NCBI GenBank assembly: GCA_029053015.1
Contig: JAIDHX010000046.1
Coordinates: 1 to 64,000 of the forward strand
Source of the DNA: Lachnospiraceae bacterium
GTDB lineage: Bacteria; Bacillota; Clostridia; Lachnospirales; Lachnospiraceae
DNA: 64,000 nucleotides
Direction of reading: 5' to 3'
The position numbers and the translations under genes were made by a program. The first letter of the stretch is position 1, and each line of letters starts with the position of its first letter. Positions 41,965-50,642 of this stretch are shown here, in pieces. Below the pieces are notes generated by a model. The model was not told the DNA's origin, made no database searches, and saw only the letters and a list, made by a program, of their open reading frames with translations.

Positions 41965-42282
41965 TTAATGATGCATAGAATGGGTTTCGGAAATTTTTAC
42001 CGGACCATCGCTAAATACATGTTGGCAACTCCCACATATTACCTTGCATTTCTGCCAAATTACAGTTAAGGTGCATGTCGCCAAAATAGGTTCCCCATTA
42101 GGTTTATTAGCTACCCACACAGGATGCGTAGATGTAGTAGAATATCGGCTGTCATACAGTATCGTAAGTATATTATCATCTGGGTGTATACACGTATTGG
42201 GGTCTACTGCTGCCAACGTTACCATCCCAAAACTTCCTGCCAAAATCATCACTGCTGTTAATAATGCTATTATTTTCTTCAT
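41965..42282 (-). CDS. Small secreted protein
   Basis: The 105-residue protein has a signal peptide (MKKIIALLTAVMILAGSFGMVTLAA). The mature part contains CIHPDDNI, CTLTVIWQKCKVICGSCQHVF and a His-rich end (SETHSMHH). It parallels the small protein at 39353 in size, place and Cys/His content, although sequence identity is low. A longer frame upstream to 42450 covers the promoter and is not used; the ATG at 42282 has ACAGGTAAG before it. Confidence 0.65.
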   Translation of the reverse strand: MKKIIALLTAVMILAGSFGMVTLAAVDPNTCIHPDDNILTILYDSRYSTTSTHPVWVANKPNGEPILATCTLTVIWQKCKVICGSCQHVFSDGPVKISETHSMHH

Positions 42283-42395
42283 GCTGCTTACCTGTTTCCC
42301 TTTCCTTGCCGCAGCCTCTTTTTGGTACTTCACAATCTCCTGCAGCAAATACTTGTATATATCCCATTCCGGGATTCTACGTTTACAATTACAAT

Positions 42396-42498
42396 TTACA
42401 TTCCTAACGGAATCACCCCTCGCTACTTTCCACTGTAGGAGGGGTGTCATCTTAAGTAAAGTGTGGAATTTTCAGGCAGACTCATGATATTCGCCGCA
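42396..42498 (-). promoter_or_regulatory. Repeated promoter/operator, copy B (internally deleted)
   Basis: TTTACT (42455-42460) and TACAGT (42432-42437) with 17 bases between, and the same dyad. Compared with copy C about 75 bases are missing after the -35 region, probably by deletion between short similar sequences. Its upstream end repeats 44804-44841. Downstream leader 42296-42395 repeats 44572-44674. Confidence 0.65.
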
Positions 42499-42505
42499 CG
42501 CTATA

Positions 42506-44494
42506 TTATTCCAATTCCGCAAGATAAAGCCTCACCCTGTTTTCTATAATGCCGCTGATTTCCTCGATGCTCTTATCCCCCGTAAAATATAACTCCGCTT
42601 CCTCTTTGATTATCTCCAGAACAGGTTCCGTCCGGTAGGGTGCAAGTTCTGCGTTATTAAGGCATTCCCAGAACCTTGCAAGCTGATCTTTCTGCACAGC
42701 CGGGGTATCATAGTAAAAATAATAAAACTGCTCTGCCTGTGCAGCCACACACTCCTGCAGCACCTTCTCGTGAACCGGCAAGTAGGAATCCTGTTCCACA
42801 AGCCATTGATTTTCTTCCTCCAAAAGAAACTTGATAAACTGCCATGCACCGTCCTTATGTTCGGATGCCGCATTGACAGAGACTCCATGTATGGACAGAC
42901 AGTGCTTCATTCCATCCTCTGCCGGATATCCCGCTAATACCATGCCTTCCTGTATTGCTTCCGTATCATTCTTTGCAAAAGAGCTAACCTCCCCGCCAAA
43001 TACCTGCATAGCAATCTCATCCCATTGCCGGTTTCTGTCCGTCACACCATACTGCTTCGCAACACGCAGTATCTTCTCCCACAGTTCCCCGCTGAAATCG
43101 CAAGTCTTTTCTTCCCAGTCCACCATGCCGTAAAAATCATCGGACATCTGAAAAAAGTAGCCCAAAAGTTTATTTGGAGTGTAATTATAAAGGGAGTTAA
43201 AAATTGCCTGCCCGTCATAATTTTCCATGTTATCTAAAAGAGTTTCTATGTTGTTTCCTGCCAATTCCTCCCTTATATACAGGGTAATCACCTGCATTTC
43301 ATAGCATATGCCATAGATACCGTCCTCCCTGCCAAGGCTTTGGAATGCTGCCGAAGCATAGGCAGCCCTGCTCATTTCCTCCTGCGCAAAATAGGGCTCC
43401 AAATTCTCCAAAGCGCCTTTTTCCGCAAGTTCATATATGTCTGACACTGCATTTTCTCCAATCAAATCCGGACCCTTTCCCGTCGCAATTTCCAGATCAT
43501 TGCGTTCCTGAAAATCCCATCCGGTTCCTATCTCCCCGTCCTGCAGAAACACATGGTACTCCTGATTTTCCTGATTAAACTTTGTCACCAGCAGTTTTAA
43601 TCCCACATTGGCATACGCTACCCTGAAAATCAGCGGCGTTTTCCCTATTTCCTCAAGACTTACTTTCTTTAAACCCTCTACATAAAAATTCTCTCCGTCA
43701 CGCACCAAACGCTCCAGTTTACCGTCTTCTGTCATCCTGATTGCGAATGTCATTACGTCAACCATGTTGGGGCTATAGGAAGTGCCATTCCATTTCACAT
43801 ACCATGTCTTTTCCCCACTTTCCATATCCAAATCATACACGCCGCTTTGGTCTATAAGCAAAATGCCTTTCTCCGCCCCCTCCGCTATGCCGAAGCAGCT
43901 AAACAGCGTATATTTGTCTGAAAACGTCCCGCTTTCCTTGTTCAGAATTTTCAGTACCAGACCCTTCGCGCCATATTCAACAAGAACAATATCTCCCTCT
44001 TTGGACATGCTGATACCATCAATCATTCCTTCCGGACGCAGCGTATACGCTTCCTCCCCGTCTGACCGCAGCACAACCAGCGCGTTGTAGCTGTATACAT
44101 AGAAATATTCTTCGTCCCTGTACCACGTATATCCGGCCCGGTAGCCCGCATATACATTTTCCAGCAGCAGTTCCCTCTCATTTTGCTCTTCGTAATAGCA
44201 GAGAACCTGTCCGTCATTATTCCCGATAAGCCAAATCCTCTCCCCGTTAAAATACTGTGCCCCAAGAAAAATCTCTCCCTCCTGCAAGGGGGGCGCTATG
44301 GCTTCTTTTGTCAGCTCTATGTCATAAATTCCTACCGACTCTATGCCGTTGGCGGCAGGGCTGCCCGAGGCATTTCCTCCTTGCGCGCTGTTTTCCGAAC
44401 CGCCCGTATTATCACTTCCATTTTCCCTGCCGCCACAGCCTGTAAGCAATAAAATGACTGCTAAAAGCAGGCAGAACCATTTTTTTCTTTTCAT
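42506..44494 (-). CDS. Lipoprotein solute-binding protein (662 aa, paralog 2)
   Basis: Lipobox LLTGC (Cys20), then the same arrangement as paralog 1: propeller-like middle and solute-binding domain (FNQENQEYHVFLQDGEIGTG, IATGKGPDLIGENAVSDIY). The two differ mainly by point changes and small indels. The first gene downstream of the XRE regulator, it follows promoter copy C directly, without an intervening small secreted gene. GGGAAGGGAAG precedes the start. Confidence 0.82.
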   Translation of the reverse strand: MKRKKWFCLLLAVILLLTGCGGRENGSDNTGGSENSAQGGNASGSPAANGIESVGIYDIELTKEAIAPPLQEGEIFLGAQYFNGERIWLIGNNDGQVLCYYEEQNERELLLENVYAGYRAGYTWYRDEEYFYVYSYNALVVLRSDGEEAYTLRPEGMIDGISMSKEGDIVLVEYGAKGLVLKILNKESGTFSDKYTLFSCFGIAEGAEKGILLIDQSGVYDLDMESGEKTWYVKWNGTSYSPNMVDVMTFAIRMTEDGKLERLVRDGENFYVEGLKKVSLEEIGKTPLIFRVAYANVGLKLLVTKFNQENQEYHVFLQDGEIGTGWDFQERNDLEIATGKGPDLIGENAVSDIYELAEKGALENLEPYFAQEEMSRAAYASAAFQSLGREDGIYGICYEMQVITLYIREELAGNNIETLLDNMENYDGQAIFNSLYNYTPNKLLGYFFQMSDDFYGMVDWEEKTCDFSGELWEKILRVAKQYGVTDRNRQWDEIAMQVFGGEVSSFAKNDTEAIQEGMVLAGYPAEDGMKHCLSIHGVSVNAASEHKDGAWQFIKFLLEEENQWLVEQDSYLPVHEKVLQECVAAQAEQFYYFYYDTPAVQKDQLARFWECLNNAELAPYRTEPVLEIIKEEAELYFTGDKSIEEISGIIENRVRLYLAELE

Positions 44495-44571
44495 GATTAC
44501 TTCCCTTCCCTGTCAGTTGCACATGTTATAAGATTTCAACCATACAATCTCTTTAAGGGAGGTTTATTTCC

Positions 44572-44841
44572 TTTCCTGCCGCAGTCTCTTTTTGGTACTT
44601 CACAATCTCCTGCGGCAAATACCTGTATATATCCCATTCCGGGATTCTACGTTTACAGTTACAATTTACATTCCCAACGGAATCACCCCTCTCTACTTTT
44701 CATTGTAGGAGGGGTGTCATCTTAAGTAAAGTGAAGAATTTTCCAGTTCCAAATCCGAACTTTCTCTTCTGTTTTACTGTCATATATGGTATAATAAATC
44801 GTTGTGTGGAATTTTCAGGCAGACTCATGATATTCGCCGCC
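44572..44841 (-). promoter_or_regulatory. Repeated promoter/operator and leader, copy C
   Basis: TTTACT (44725-44730) and TACAAT (44702-44707), spacer 17, with the dyad over the -10 region. The leader 44572-44674 matches the one before the small gene at 42282, but here that small gene is missing and the leader runs into the 662-residue lipoprotein. This fills the gap between that gene and the XRE gene. Confidence 0.65.
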
Positions 44842-44855
44842 GCATTCGCAGCGCG

Positions 44856-45056
44856 CTATCCCAACAATTCCGTCACCGGCACGCCAAAAACATCCGCCAT
44901 ACTGGTTATGGCATAGATATCCGGCACCGCCACGCCGTTCTCCCACTTTGATACCGTGGATGGCGTCACGTACAGCTTCGCTGCCAGTTCCTTTTGGGTC
45001 AGTTTTTTCTCCTTTCGCAGACTGCGCATTTTTTCACTGATTTTATCCCTATTCAT
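44856..45056 (-). CDS. XRE-family transcription regulator
   Basis: The 66-residue protein is a single helix-turn-helix domain (LRKEKKLTQKELAAKLYVTP, STVSKWENGVAVPDIYAI). No other domain is present. It sits just upstream of the first promoter/operator copy on the same strand, so it is the obvious candidate to bind the repeated dyads. That link is inferred. Start 45056 is one of three nearby ATGs and has GAGG nine bases before it. Confidence 0.8.
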   Translation of the reverse strand: MNRDKISEKMRSLRKEKKLTQKELAAKLYVTPSTVSKWENGVAVPDIYAITSMADVFGVPVTELLG

Positions 45057-45125
45057 ATTCATTAACCTCATTCCCTTTTGTCCTGCATATCGCGACAGAC
45101 TCTTTATGCTGCCGGTTCAAATCCC

Positions 45126-47414
45126 CTATAAAATGTCTATTTCTTCCGCCTCTTCTTTTCCAAACCGTTTTACCAGTATCTTTTTGTACGGCTTGTCGTA
45201 TCCCGCATGCACCAGCCTGCAGGTCACCTTGCCGTCCTCCCCTGCGGTAAAGTGGTATTGGTTGTATGCACCTTCACGATACATAAAATCCGCTCCGTTG
45301 TCAAGGTAATGGTCGTACTCGCCCTCACCCTGCCATACCATAACGGTCAGCGTATCCTGCGGCTTCTCTCCCACATAGGACTGCTCCTCCATCATCGGCA
45401 GAACCGTTCCCGCCTTCACATAAATGGGGCAGGTGTCCAGCGGCGCATCCCGCAAAAACCACACCGGGCCGGTGATCTTTTCTCCTGTCCAATAGTCATA
45501 CCAAACGCCCTCGGGCAGATAGACCGCGCGCTTCCTCACACCCTGATAGACTACCGGCGCTGCCAGAATGCTGTCGCCAAGCATAAATTCGTCGTTGCAT
45601 ACCCTTGCCGTCTCGTCCTTCTCATAATGGAGCACCAGCGGACGCATAATGGGCATGCCCGTCTTTTCCCCCTCAAAAAACAAATCATAAAAATACGGAA
45701 TCCACTGGTAACGCAGCTTCACATATTTTCTGTAAATATCCATAATTTCCCTGTCAAACTGCCACGGTTCCTGCGGCCTCGTGCCCAGAGCGGAATGATT
45801 GCGGAACAGAGGGGAAAAGCAGCCCACCTGCACCCATCTCGCCAGAAGCTCCGGCGTCACGTCTGCGCCAAAACCGCCCACATCCGTTCCCACAAAAGGC
45901 ATACCCGACAGCCCCAGATTGCAGAGTTGGGGAATCACCATCTGTACATGCGCCCAGAGACTGTTGTTGTCCCCCGTCCACGCAGTCGCATATTTCTGGC
46001 TTCCGGCATAGCAGGCTCTTGTAATCACAAAAGGTCTGCGCCCGTCAAGCTCCTTCAATCCGCCAAACGCCGCCCTTGCCATCTGATGTCCGTATATATT
46101 GTGCATCTCCGCATGGGTTATTTTTCTATCCTCGTCGGAAAATACCACATCATCCGGCAGAGGTCCCTTAAAGCTGGCCGGCTCGTTCATATCGTTCCAA
46201 ATACCCCGCACACCCATATCCAGCAAAAACTGCTGTTTTTCGCCCCACCATTTCCTGACGGCAGGATTGCCGAAATCGGGGAACGCCGAATCGCCCGGCC
46301 ATACCGCATTGATATAGACCTCGCCCTCCGGCGTTTTGGCAAAATAACCGTTTGCCACGCCCTCGTCATATACTTCATAGCCCTCTTCCTGCTTTACACC
46401 GGGATCATTGATGGTAACCACCTTAAAGCCCTGTGCGGACAGCTCTTCCAGAAATGCTTTGGGCGCATTCTGATAGCGTCCTTCATTCCATGTAAACACC
46501 TTATAGTCCTGCATGTAATCGATGTCAAAATGAATTACATCACAGGGAATGTCGTTGCTGCGGAATCCTTCCGCCACCTTCTTTACATCCTCCTGCGTTG
46601 TGTATCCCCAGCGCGACTGATGATACCCCAGCGTCCACTTTTGCGGAAGCGGACAGGTTCCCGTCAGATAGGTATATCCGGCAAGCACCTCCGGCATGGA
46701 ATGTCCCGCTATGTAGTAATAGTCCAGTGCACCGTTCACTGCGCCAAACCAGTAATAATCCTCCGACTCCTGCCCCATGTTAAAATAACTCTTGTAGGTA
46801 TTGTCCATGAAAATACCGTATACATACGTATCGTTGAGCGTGATAAAAAACGGAATCGATTTATACAGCGCCTTAAAGCAGTCCACCTGCGGCGCGGGAT
46901 TATCCGTATTCCACATTTCGTAGTCATAATGCCTCTTATCCAAAAATCCGGTCTTATCGCCCAAGCCGTAAAAATGCTCGGAGCCGCTCAGTTTTTTAAT
47001 GACCTCAAACTCACATCTCTGCCCGTCAAAATCAGCGGCATGTCCTTCCTCCACCAAGAGCTTTTTCATCTCGTCACTGACTCTCTGCAGAGGCTTTCTC
47101 TCTCCGCGGTAATCCTCACAGACGCAGACGCCTTCCCCGTCAAAAAAATCCACATAAAAACCGTCCGAGACCCTGACTGCCGCATCCTTGGTCCGAATCC
47201 AGAGAAATGCCCCCTCTTTTTCCACCTTTATATCTGTGGGAACTTCCTTTTCCCCCTCAATCGCCTTCGAGCCCACCCTGCTGCCGTCCCTGCTCCTGAA
47301 AACATTGAAAATAAGCGGCGTAAGCACCCTGATTTGTGCTTTTTCTCCCTCAAAATCAAGCGTTATCTTCTGTCCGTTCACTTCGTAATTTGTCAGCTTT
47401 CCAAATCCTCTCAT
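45126..47414 (-). CDS. Glycoside hydrolase family 31 (alpha-glucosidase-like)
   Basis: The 762-residue enzyme has the GH31 nucleophile Asp408 in GIWNDMNEP and the acid/base Asp482 in WTGDNNSLW. HQSRWGY (265-271) and HFDIDYM (295-301) help bind substrate. It would release glucose (or xylose) from alpha-linked oligosaccharides in the cytosol, as there is no signal peptide. Length is standard. GGAGGATGGT sets the start at 47414; a longer frame to 47576 is not used. It complements the maltodextrin cluster further right but is not joined to it. Confidence 0.93.
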   Translation of the reverse strand: MRGFGKLTNYEVNGQKITLDFEGEKAQIRVLTPLIFNVFRSRDGSRVGSKAIEGEKEVPTDIKVEKEGAFLWIRTKDAAVRVSDGFYVDFFDGEGVCVCEDYRGERKPLQRVSDEMKKLLVEEGHAADFDGQRCEFEVIKKLSGSEHFYGLGDKTGFLDKRHYDYEMWNTDNPAPQVDCFKALYKSIPFFITLNDTYVYGIFMDNTYKSYFNMGQESEDYYWFGAVNGALDYYYIAGHSMPEVLAGYTYLTGTCPLPQKWTLGYHQSRWGYTTQEDVKKVAEGFRSNDIPCDVIHFDIDYMQDYKVFTWNEGRYQNAPKAFLEELSAQGFKVVTINDPGVKQEEGYEVYDEGVANGYFAKTPEGEVYINAVWPGDSAFPDFGNPAVRKWWGEKQQFLLDMGVRGIWNDMNEPASFKGPLPDDVVFSDEDRKITHAEMHNIYGHQMARAAFGGLKELDGRRPFVITRACYAGSQKYATAWTGDNNSLWAHVQMVIPQLCNLGLSGMPFVGTDVGGFGADVTPELLARWVQVGCFSPLFRNHSALGTRPQEPWQFDREIMDIYRKYVKLRYQWIPYFYDLFFEGEKTGMPIMRPLVLHYEKDETARVCNDEFMLGDSILAAPVVYQGVRKRAVYLPEGVWYDYWTGEKITGPVWFLRDAPLDTCPIYVKAGTVLPMMEEQSYVGEKPQDTLTVMVWQGEGEYDHYLDNGADFMYREGAYNQYHFTAGEDGKVTCRLVHAGYDKPYKKILVKRFGKEEAEEIDIL

Positions 47415-47524
47415 ACCATCCTCCGCCAAGCATGATTTTCTTTTCCCGATTATACTCTGATTATAATATAATTCACCCGAAAAGCAAACACTTATATTCC
47501 CGCAGCATGTCAGATTTATTGGCT

Positions 47525-48328
47525 TTAAAAAGACTTTGATTTGCAACGCTGACAGTATCGAAATAAACAAAGCCACTGGATGTACAGCGTGACGCCGTCT
47601 TCATGGGAATGTGGCAGCCCCGCCTGCTTCAACGCCACCTGCACCTGCCTTTTTGTAAGCAATCCTCCTTTTCCGCAAACACCATATTTCATCGAATGTG
47701 CAATAAATTTTTGAAAGGCACCATATTCACTCTTCTTCAAATCAGGCACTGCTTTTTTGGTGAAATGCAAAAGGACTGAATCTACCGACGGTTTGGGGTG
47801 AAAATCCTCTCTGCGAAAATGCCATAAAACTTTCATTTCCCAATTTACCTTCAGCAACAGTGACTTTTCGTTTTCCCTTGGAATCCCCATGAATCTTTTT
47901 GCCGCGCCCTTCTCCATAATAAGCCAGATATCCGTCGGCGGATTGTTTGTATTCGTTAGTTTTTCTATAATCTGCGTCGTAATAAAATAGGGAATGTTGG
48001 CAAACACCTTGTAATTTCCCTTTACCGGCAGAGAATACTTCAGAAAGTCCCCACAAATCAGTTTTACATTGGAAAACTGCGACAATTTTGTCCTTGCATA
48101 GTCTGCAAGCTTTGCGTCAATCTCAATGGAATAAACAAAGCCGCCCTTCTGACAAAGCGCTTCCGTCAGGTGCCCTTTTCCTGTTCCAATCTCAAAGACA
48201 GTGTCCTCTTTGCCAATGCCGCCAAGCCGCACAATCCTGTGCAGCAGTTTTCTGTCCGTTATGAAATTTTGTGAATTTGAAAGCTGTTTTGTATCGTTTC
48301 TTTTTTCCTGTTTCCTGCCTTTTTGCAT
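47525..48328 (-). CDS. erm: Erm-type 23S rRNA adenine-N6 methyltransferase
   Basis: The 267-residue protein has the Erm/KsgA motifs: SNSQNFIT (17-24), EIGTGKGHLT (46-55), SIEID (67-71), GDF (93-95), NIPYFITTQII (111-121), and FHPKPSVDSVLL. Methylation of A2058 gives macrolide-lincosamide-streptogramin B resistance. It is Erm rather than housekeeping KsgA because of the FHPKPSV segment and the overall spacing, and it has an inducible-type leader. It appears divergent from ErmA, B and C and may be a chromosomal lineage. Start at 48328, behind GGAGATG; two earlier ATGs lack a site. Confidence 0.88.
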   Translation of the reverse strand: MQKGRKQEKRNDTKQLSNSQNFITDRKLLHRIVRLGGIGKEDTVFEIGTGKGHLTEALCQKGGFVYSIEIDAKLADYARTKLSQFSNVKLICGDFLKYSLPVKGNYKVFANIPYFITTQIIEKLTNTNNPPTDIWLIMEKGAAKRFMGIPRENEKSLLLKVNWEMKVLWHFRREDFHPKPSVDSVLLHFTKKAVPDLKKSEYGAFQKFIAHSMKYGVCGKGGLLTKRQVQVALKQAGLPHSHEDGVTLYIQWLCLFRYCQRCKSKSF

Positions 48329-48381
48329 ATAAATCATCTCCATTTCCAAATCAATTTATAGTTTCTTTTGAAAAAGGCAAC

Positions 48382-48422
48382 AAAAAAGCAGGTAAATCCT
48401 CCGCAAACGGACTTTTCCTGCT
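48382..48422 (-). terminator. Attenuator terminator in the erm leader
   Basis: AGCAGG...CCTGCT (48417-48422 with 48387-48392) closes a hairpin with an inner UCCG/CGGA stem, followed by six T. It lies 54 bases before the erm start. The stop codon of the second leader peptide overlaps its 5' arm, so a ribosome there would block its folding. Confidence 0.75.
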
Positions 48423-48456
48423 AAAACGATACAATATGGCAAACAGAGCAAAACAT
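48421..48456 (-). CDS. erm leader peptide 2 (MFCSVCHIVSF)
   Basis: Eleven codons from an ATG three bases behind a perfect AGGAGG (48460-48465), ending in TAG at the edge of the terminator. The short spacing weakens the case, but the placement against the terminator suits a regulatory peptide. The sequence has no well-known stalling motif apart from a weak IV pair. Confidence 0.5.
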   Translation of the reverse strand: MFCSVCHIVSF

Positions 48457-48556
48457 GAGCCTCCTCACATCCTGCCTGCCTACATATGACATTTGTATTT
48501 GCATGCAAAAAAATCCCATTTACATGAGACGATATATCTGCTTTTTTATCGCCCTG

Positions 48557-48592
48557 TTATACGGATACGACCGCAAATACAAATAAACACAC
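48557..48592 (-). CDS. erm leader peptide 1 (MCLFVFAVVSV)
   Basis: Eleven codons from a GTG, five bases behind AAAGGTGG (48598-48605), stop TAA. AVV at residues 7-9 parallels the IAVV stalling motif of the ErmA leader peptide (MCTSIAVV...), and both begin Met-Cys. Codons 3-7 lie in the strand that pairs with 48491-48502, so a macrolide-stalled ribosome would break that pairing. Confidence 0.65.
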   Translation of the reverse strand: MCLFVFAVVSV

Positions 48593-48622
48593 GTAAGCCA
48601 CCTTTCTTTTCTATTTGGATAA

Positions 48623-48651
48623 AGTATAACAAAAAGGAAGCTGCATGTCAA
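48623..48651 (-). promoter_or_regulatory. erm promoter
   Basis: TTGACA at 48646-48651 and TATACT at 48623-48628 with a 17-base spacer, near consensus. Confidence 0.85.
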
Positions 48652-48683
48652 TTTTTCTGCCGGACATTTTTTGCCGGGAAAAA

Positions 48684-49835
48684 TTATGCAGGTATATATC
48701 TATTATAAATTTCCACATGGTCATAGATACATCTCCAAACGCTGGTTGAACCTACCGTTACACAAATGTACGGTGTTCCGCCTGCAAAAATACCATAGCT
48801 TACCGCACAGTTTCGAGCCTGGGTTATATACCCCGTCTTAGCGCACAATACCTCGCCCCCTGTTTCTTTATCCTCGATTCTCCGCAAGAACCAATTAGAC
48901 ATTGTAATCCCATCCGGATGTTGTTCCGTTGGCGCAGTGGTATAAATATGCGCAGACAAAAATTCCCTGCACAACTCGTTCTGCATTGCCGCCTTCATAA
49001 TAATAGCCATATCATAAACAGTGCAATAATGGTTTTCATCATAAAGTCCTATACAATTCGTAAAATGAGCGCTGTCCGCTATCCCAAGCTCTTCCAATTT
49101 TGCATTCATCATATCTACAAATGCCTCATGGGAACCCGCTGTATAAATCGCAAGCCCTAATGCAGCATCGCCTCCGGACGGCAGCACAGCTCCGTAAAAC
49201 AGATCGCGCACTGTTACTTCTTCCCCATTCAAAAATCCCACTGAGCTGCAATCATGTACATAGGCATAATCGGTAATTTCCAAAGTCATGGTGAAAGTGT
49301 CATCCAGATTTTCTTCCTTAATCTGCTCCGCTGCTACGAGCACAGTCAGCACCTTTGTCATGGATGCAGGATAGATTCTTTCATCCGCACCCTTCGAGGC
49401 AATGATGATATCTGCACTTTCATCAACCAGAATAGCATTCGTACTGATTACTTCCTCATCGTAAATGGTAACTGTATCCGGTGTTGATTCAAAACTATAA
49501 GCGAGCCTTTCTTCTTCCGGTTCTGATACACTTATCTCAGTTTCTGGTATCTCTCCCTCCGTCCCAGCCATATCCGGTACACCGGTCCGCCTTGCGGTCC
49601 CCGCACTTTGCTCCTTTGACAGAAATTTATCCGCTTCCTGTTTTCTGCCGTGTTTTATGACAAAACCGATAAAAACTGCCAGCACAATAAGTCCTATCAG
49701 GCACAAAAGCCTTTTCAACATACGCTGCCTTCTTATGCGCCGCTGCCGCTCAAGCCGCATACGTCTTCTTCGCTCGTAGCGAATGCGGAATTCTCTTTCT
49801 TCATCTCTGTCATCCAAATATGGTTCCATGGTCAT
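48684..49835 (-). CDS. D-alanyl-D-alanine carboxypeptidase (S11 family)
   Basis: The 383-residue protein has a very basic cytosolic start (RRRRMRLERQRRIRRQRMLKR in the first 41 residues), one membrane helix (about 43-60), a linker, and an extracellular DacA-type domain. The motifs are SMTK (158-161), SGGD (220-223, in place of SxN) and KTGYI (333-337). It trims peptidoglycan stem peptides. The C-terminal domain of PBP5 is absent. The promoter end of erm lies just downstream. Start is the first of two ATGs; the ribosome binding site is weak. Confidence 0.88.
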   Translation of the reverse strand: MTMEPYLDDRDEEREFRIRYERRRRMRLERQRRIRRQRMLKRLLCLIGLIVLAVFIGFVIKHGRKQEADKFLSKEQSAGTARRTGVPDMAGTEGEIPETEISVSEPEEERLAYSFESTPDTVTIYDEEVISTNAILVDESADIIIASKGADERIYPASMTKVLTVLVAAEQIKEENLDDTFTMTLEITDYAYVHDCSSVGFLNGEEVTVRDLFYGAVLPSGGDAALGLAIYTAGSHEAFVDMMNAKLEELGIADSAHFTNCIGLYDENHYCTVYDMAIIMKAAMQNELCREFLSAHIYTTAPTEQHPDGITMSNWFLRRIEDKETGGEVLCAKTGYITQARNCAVSYGIFAGGTPYICVTVGSTSVWRCIYDHVEIYNRYIPA

Positions 49836-49998
49836 TCTCTGCCAGCTTTCTGAAACGCTTTATCTTTCCATCTTTCCTGTACATTTTAAAAGATGTGTTC
49901 ATTTTATCATATGCCCATAACCATTTCAATTTATTTGGGGTGAGAACTTTTTTACAAAATCTGCCGGACATTTTTTTATCTAAAAAATTAACTTTTTG

Positions 49999-50026
49999 TG
50001 CAACCGCCCGCTTTTTTTGACGAGAT
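49999..50026 (+). promoter_or_regulatory. Possible ECF-type promoter before the sigma gene
   Basis: TGCAACC at 49999-50005 and CGAGAT at 50021-50026 separated by 15 bases resemble the AAC-containing -35 and CG-containing -10 of ECF promoters. Autoregulation by the sigma factor that follows would be typical. A vegetative alternative (TTGACG at 50016) lacks a clear -10. Confidence 0.4.
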
Positions 50027-50066
50027 ATAAAGTAAGGGCTTAGCAGCCTGAAAGGAGAACAAACTC

Positions 50067-50624
50067 ATGCATGACGATAAAATTGTTTCCCTTTATTTTG
50101 CGCGGGACGAAGCGGCAATTCGGGAGACGGAGAAAAAATACGGGCGCTATCTGTCAAAAATCGCTTACAACATTCTCTATGACCGCGAGGACTGCAGGGA
50201 AAGCGTAAACGATACTTATTTAAGCGCATGGGAAAGCATCCCGCCCCAAAAGCCGGATATGCTTTCCACCTATCTGGCAAAAATAACCAGACGGATTTCC
50301 ATCGATATTCTGCGGAAGAAAAGCCGCAGCAAAAGACTTCCCTCAGAATATACGGTTTCTCTTTCCGAACTGGAGGAGGCGCTTTCCGGCGGCAACGCAA
50401 CCGAAGCAGAAATAGACACGCGCCTTTTGGCAGACGCAATTAACGGATATCTCAGGACGCTGCCCGAAGCAGCGAGAAATGCGTTTATCGGCAGGTATTA
50501 TTTTGCCGATCCTATCAAAGAAATTGCTGTTTACTCCCATTCAAGCGAGGCAAAAATAAAAAGCCTTCTGCACCGTACCCGCAATAAGCTGCGGCTCTAT
50601 CTGGAAAAAGAAGGATTCATGTGA
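50067..50624 (+). CDS. ECF-type RNA polymerase sigma factor
   Basis: The 185-residue protein has sigma region 2 (YGRYLSKIAYNILYDREDCR, VNDTYLSAWESIPP) and region 4 (LRTLPEAARNAFIGRYYF, IKEIAVYSHSSEAKIKSLLH) without regions 1 and 3. GAAAGGAG precedes the start. The gene after it encodes a membrane protein in the usual anti-sigma place, so release by an envelope signal is likely. Confidence 0.9.
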   Translation: MHDDKIVSLYFARDEAAIRETEKKYGRYLSKIAYNILYDREDCRESVNDTYLSAWESIPPQKPDMLSTYLAKITRRISIDILRKKSRSKRLPSEYTVSLSELEEALSGGNATEAEIDTRLLADAINGYLRTLPEAARNAFIGRYYFADPIKEIAVYSHSSEAKIKSLLHRTRNKLRLYLEKEGFM

Positions 50625-50642
50625 ATTGCAATGGAGGTTATT

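Larger units (their letters stand above)
48329..48616 (-). ncRNA. erm leader RNA with attenuator
   Basis: About 290 bases separate the promoter from erm. The leader holds two short open frames with ribosome binding sites, a perfect 12-base pairing between the first frame (48573-48584) and 48491-48502, and a terminator hairpin (48382-48422). This is the layout of macrolide-induced attenuation. Details are given under the components. Confidence 0.7.

Noticed and set aside
42283-42450. A 56-residue extension of the small secreted protein at 41965
   Set aside because: It would start upstream of the mapped promoter boxes and hide the signal peptide.
45207-47435. A 742-codon open frame on the plus strand
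   Set aside because: It lies entirely antisense to the GH31 gene, which has full catalytic motifs and a ribosome binding site. The product is His/Arg-rich without domains, a frame shadow of GC-biased codons.
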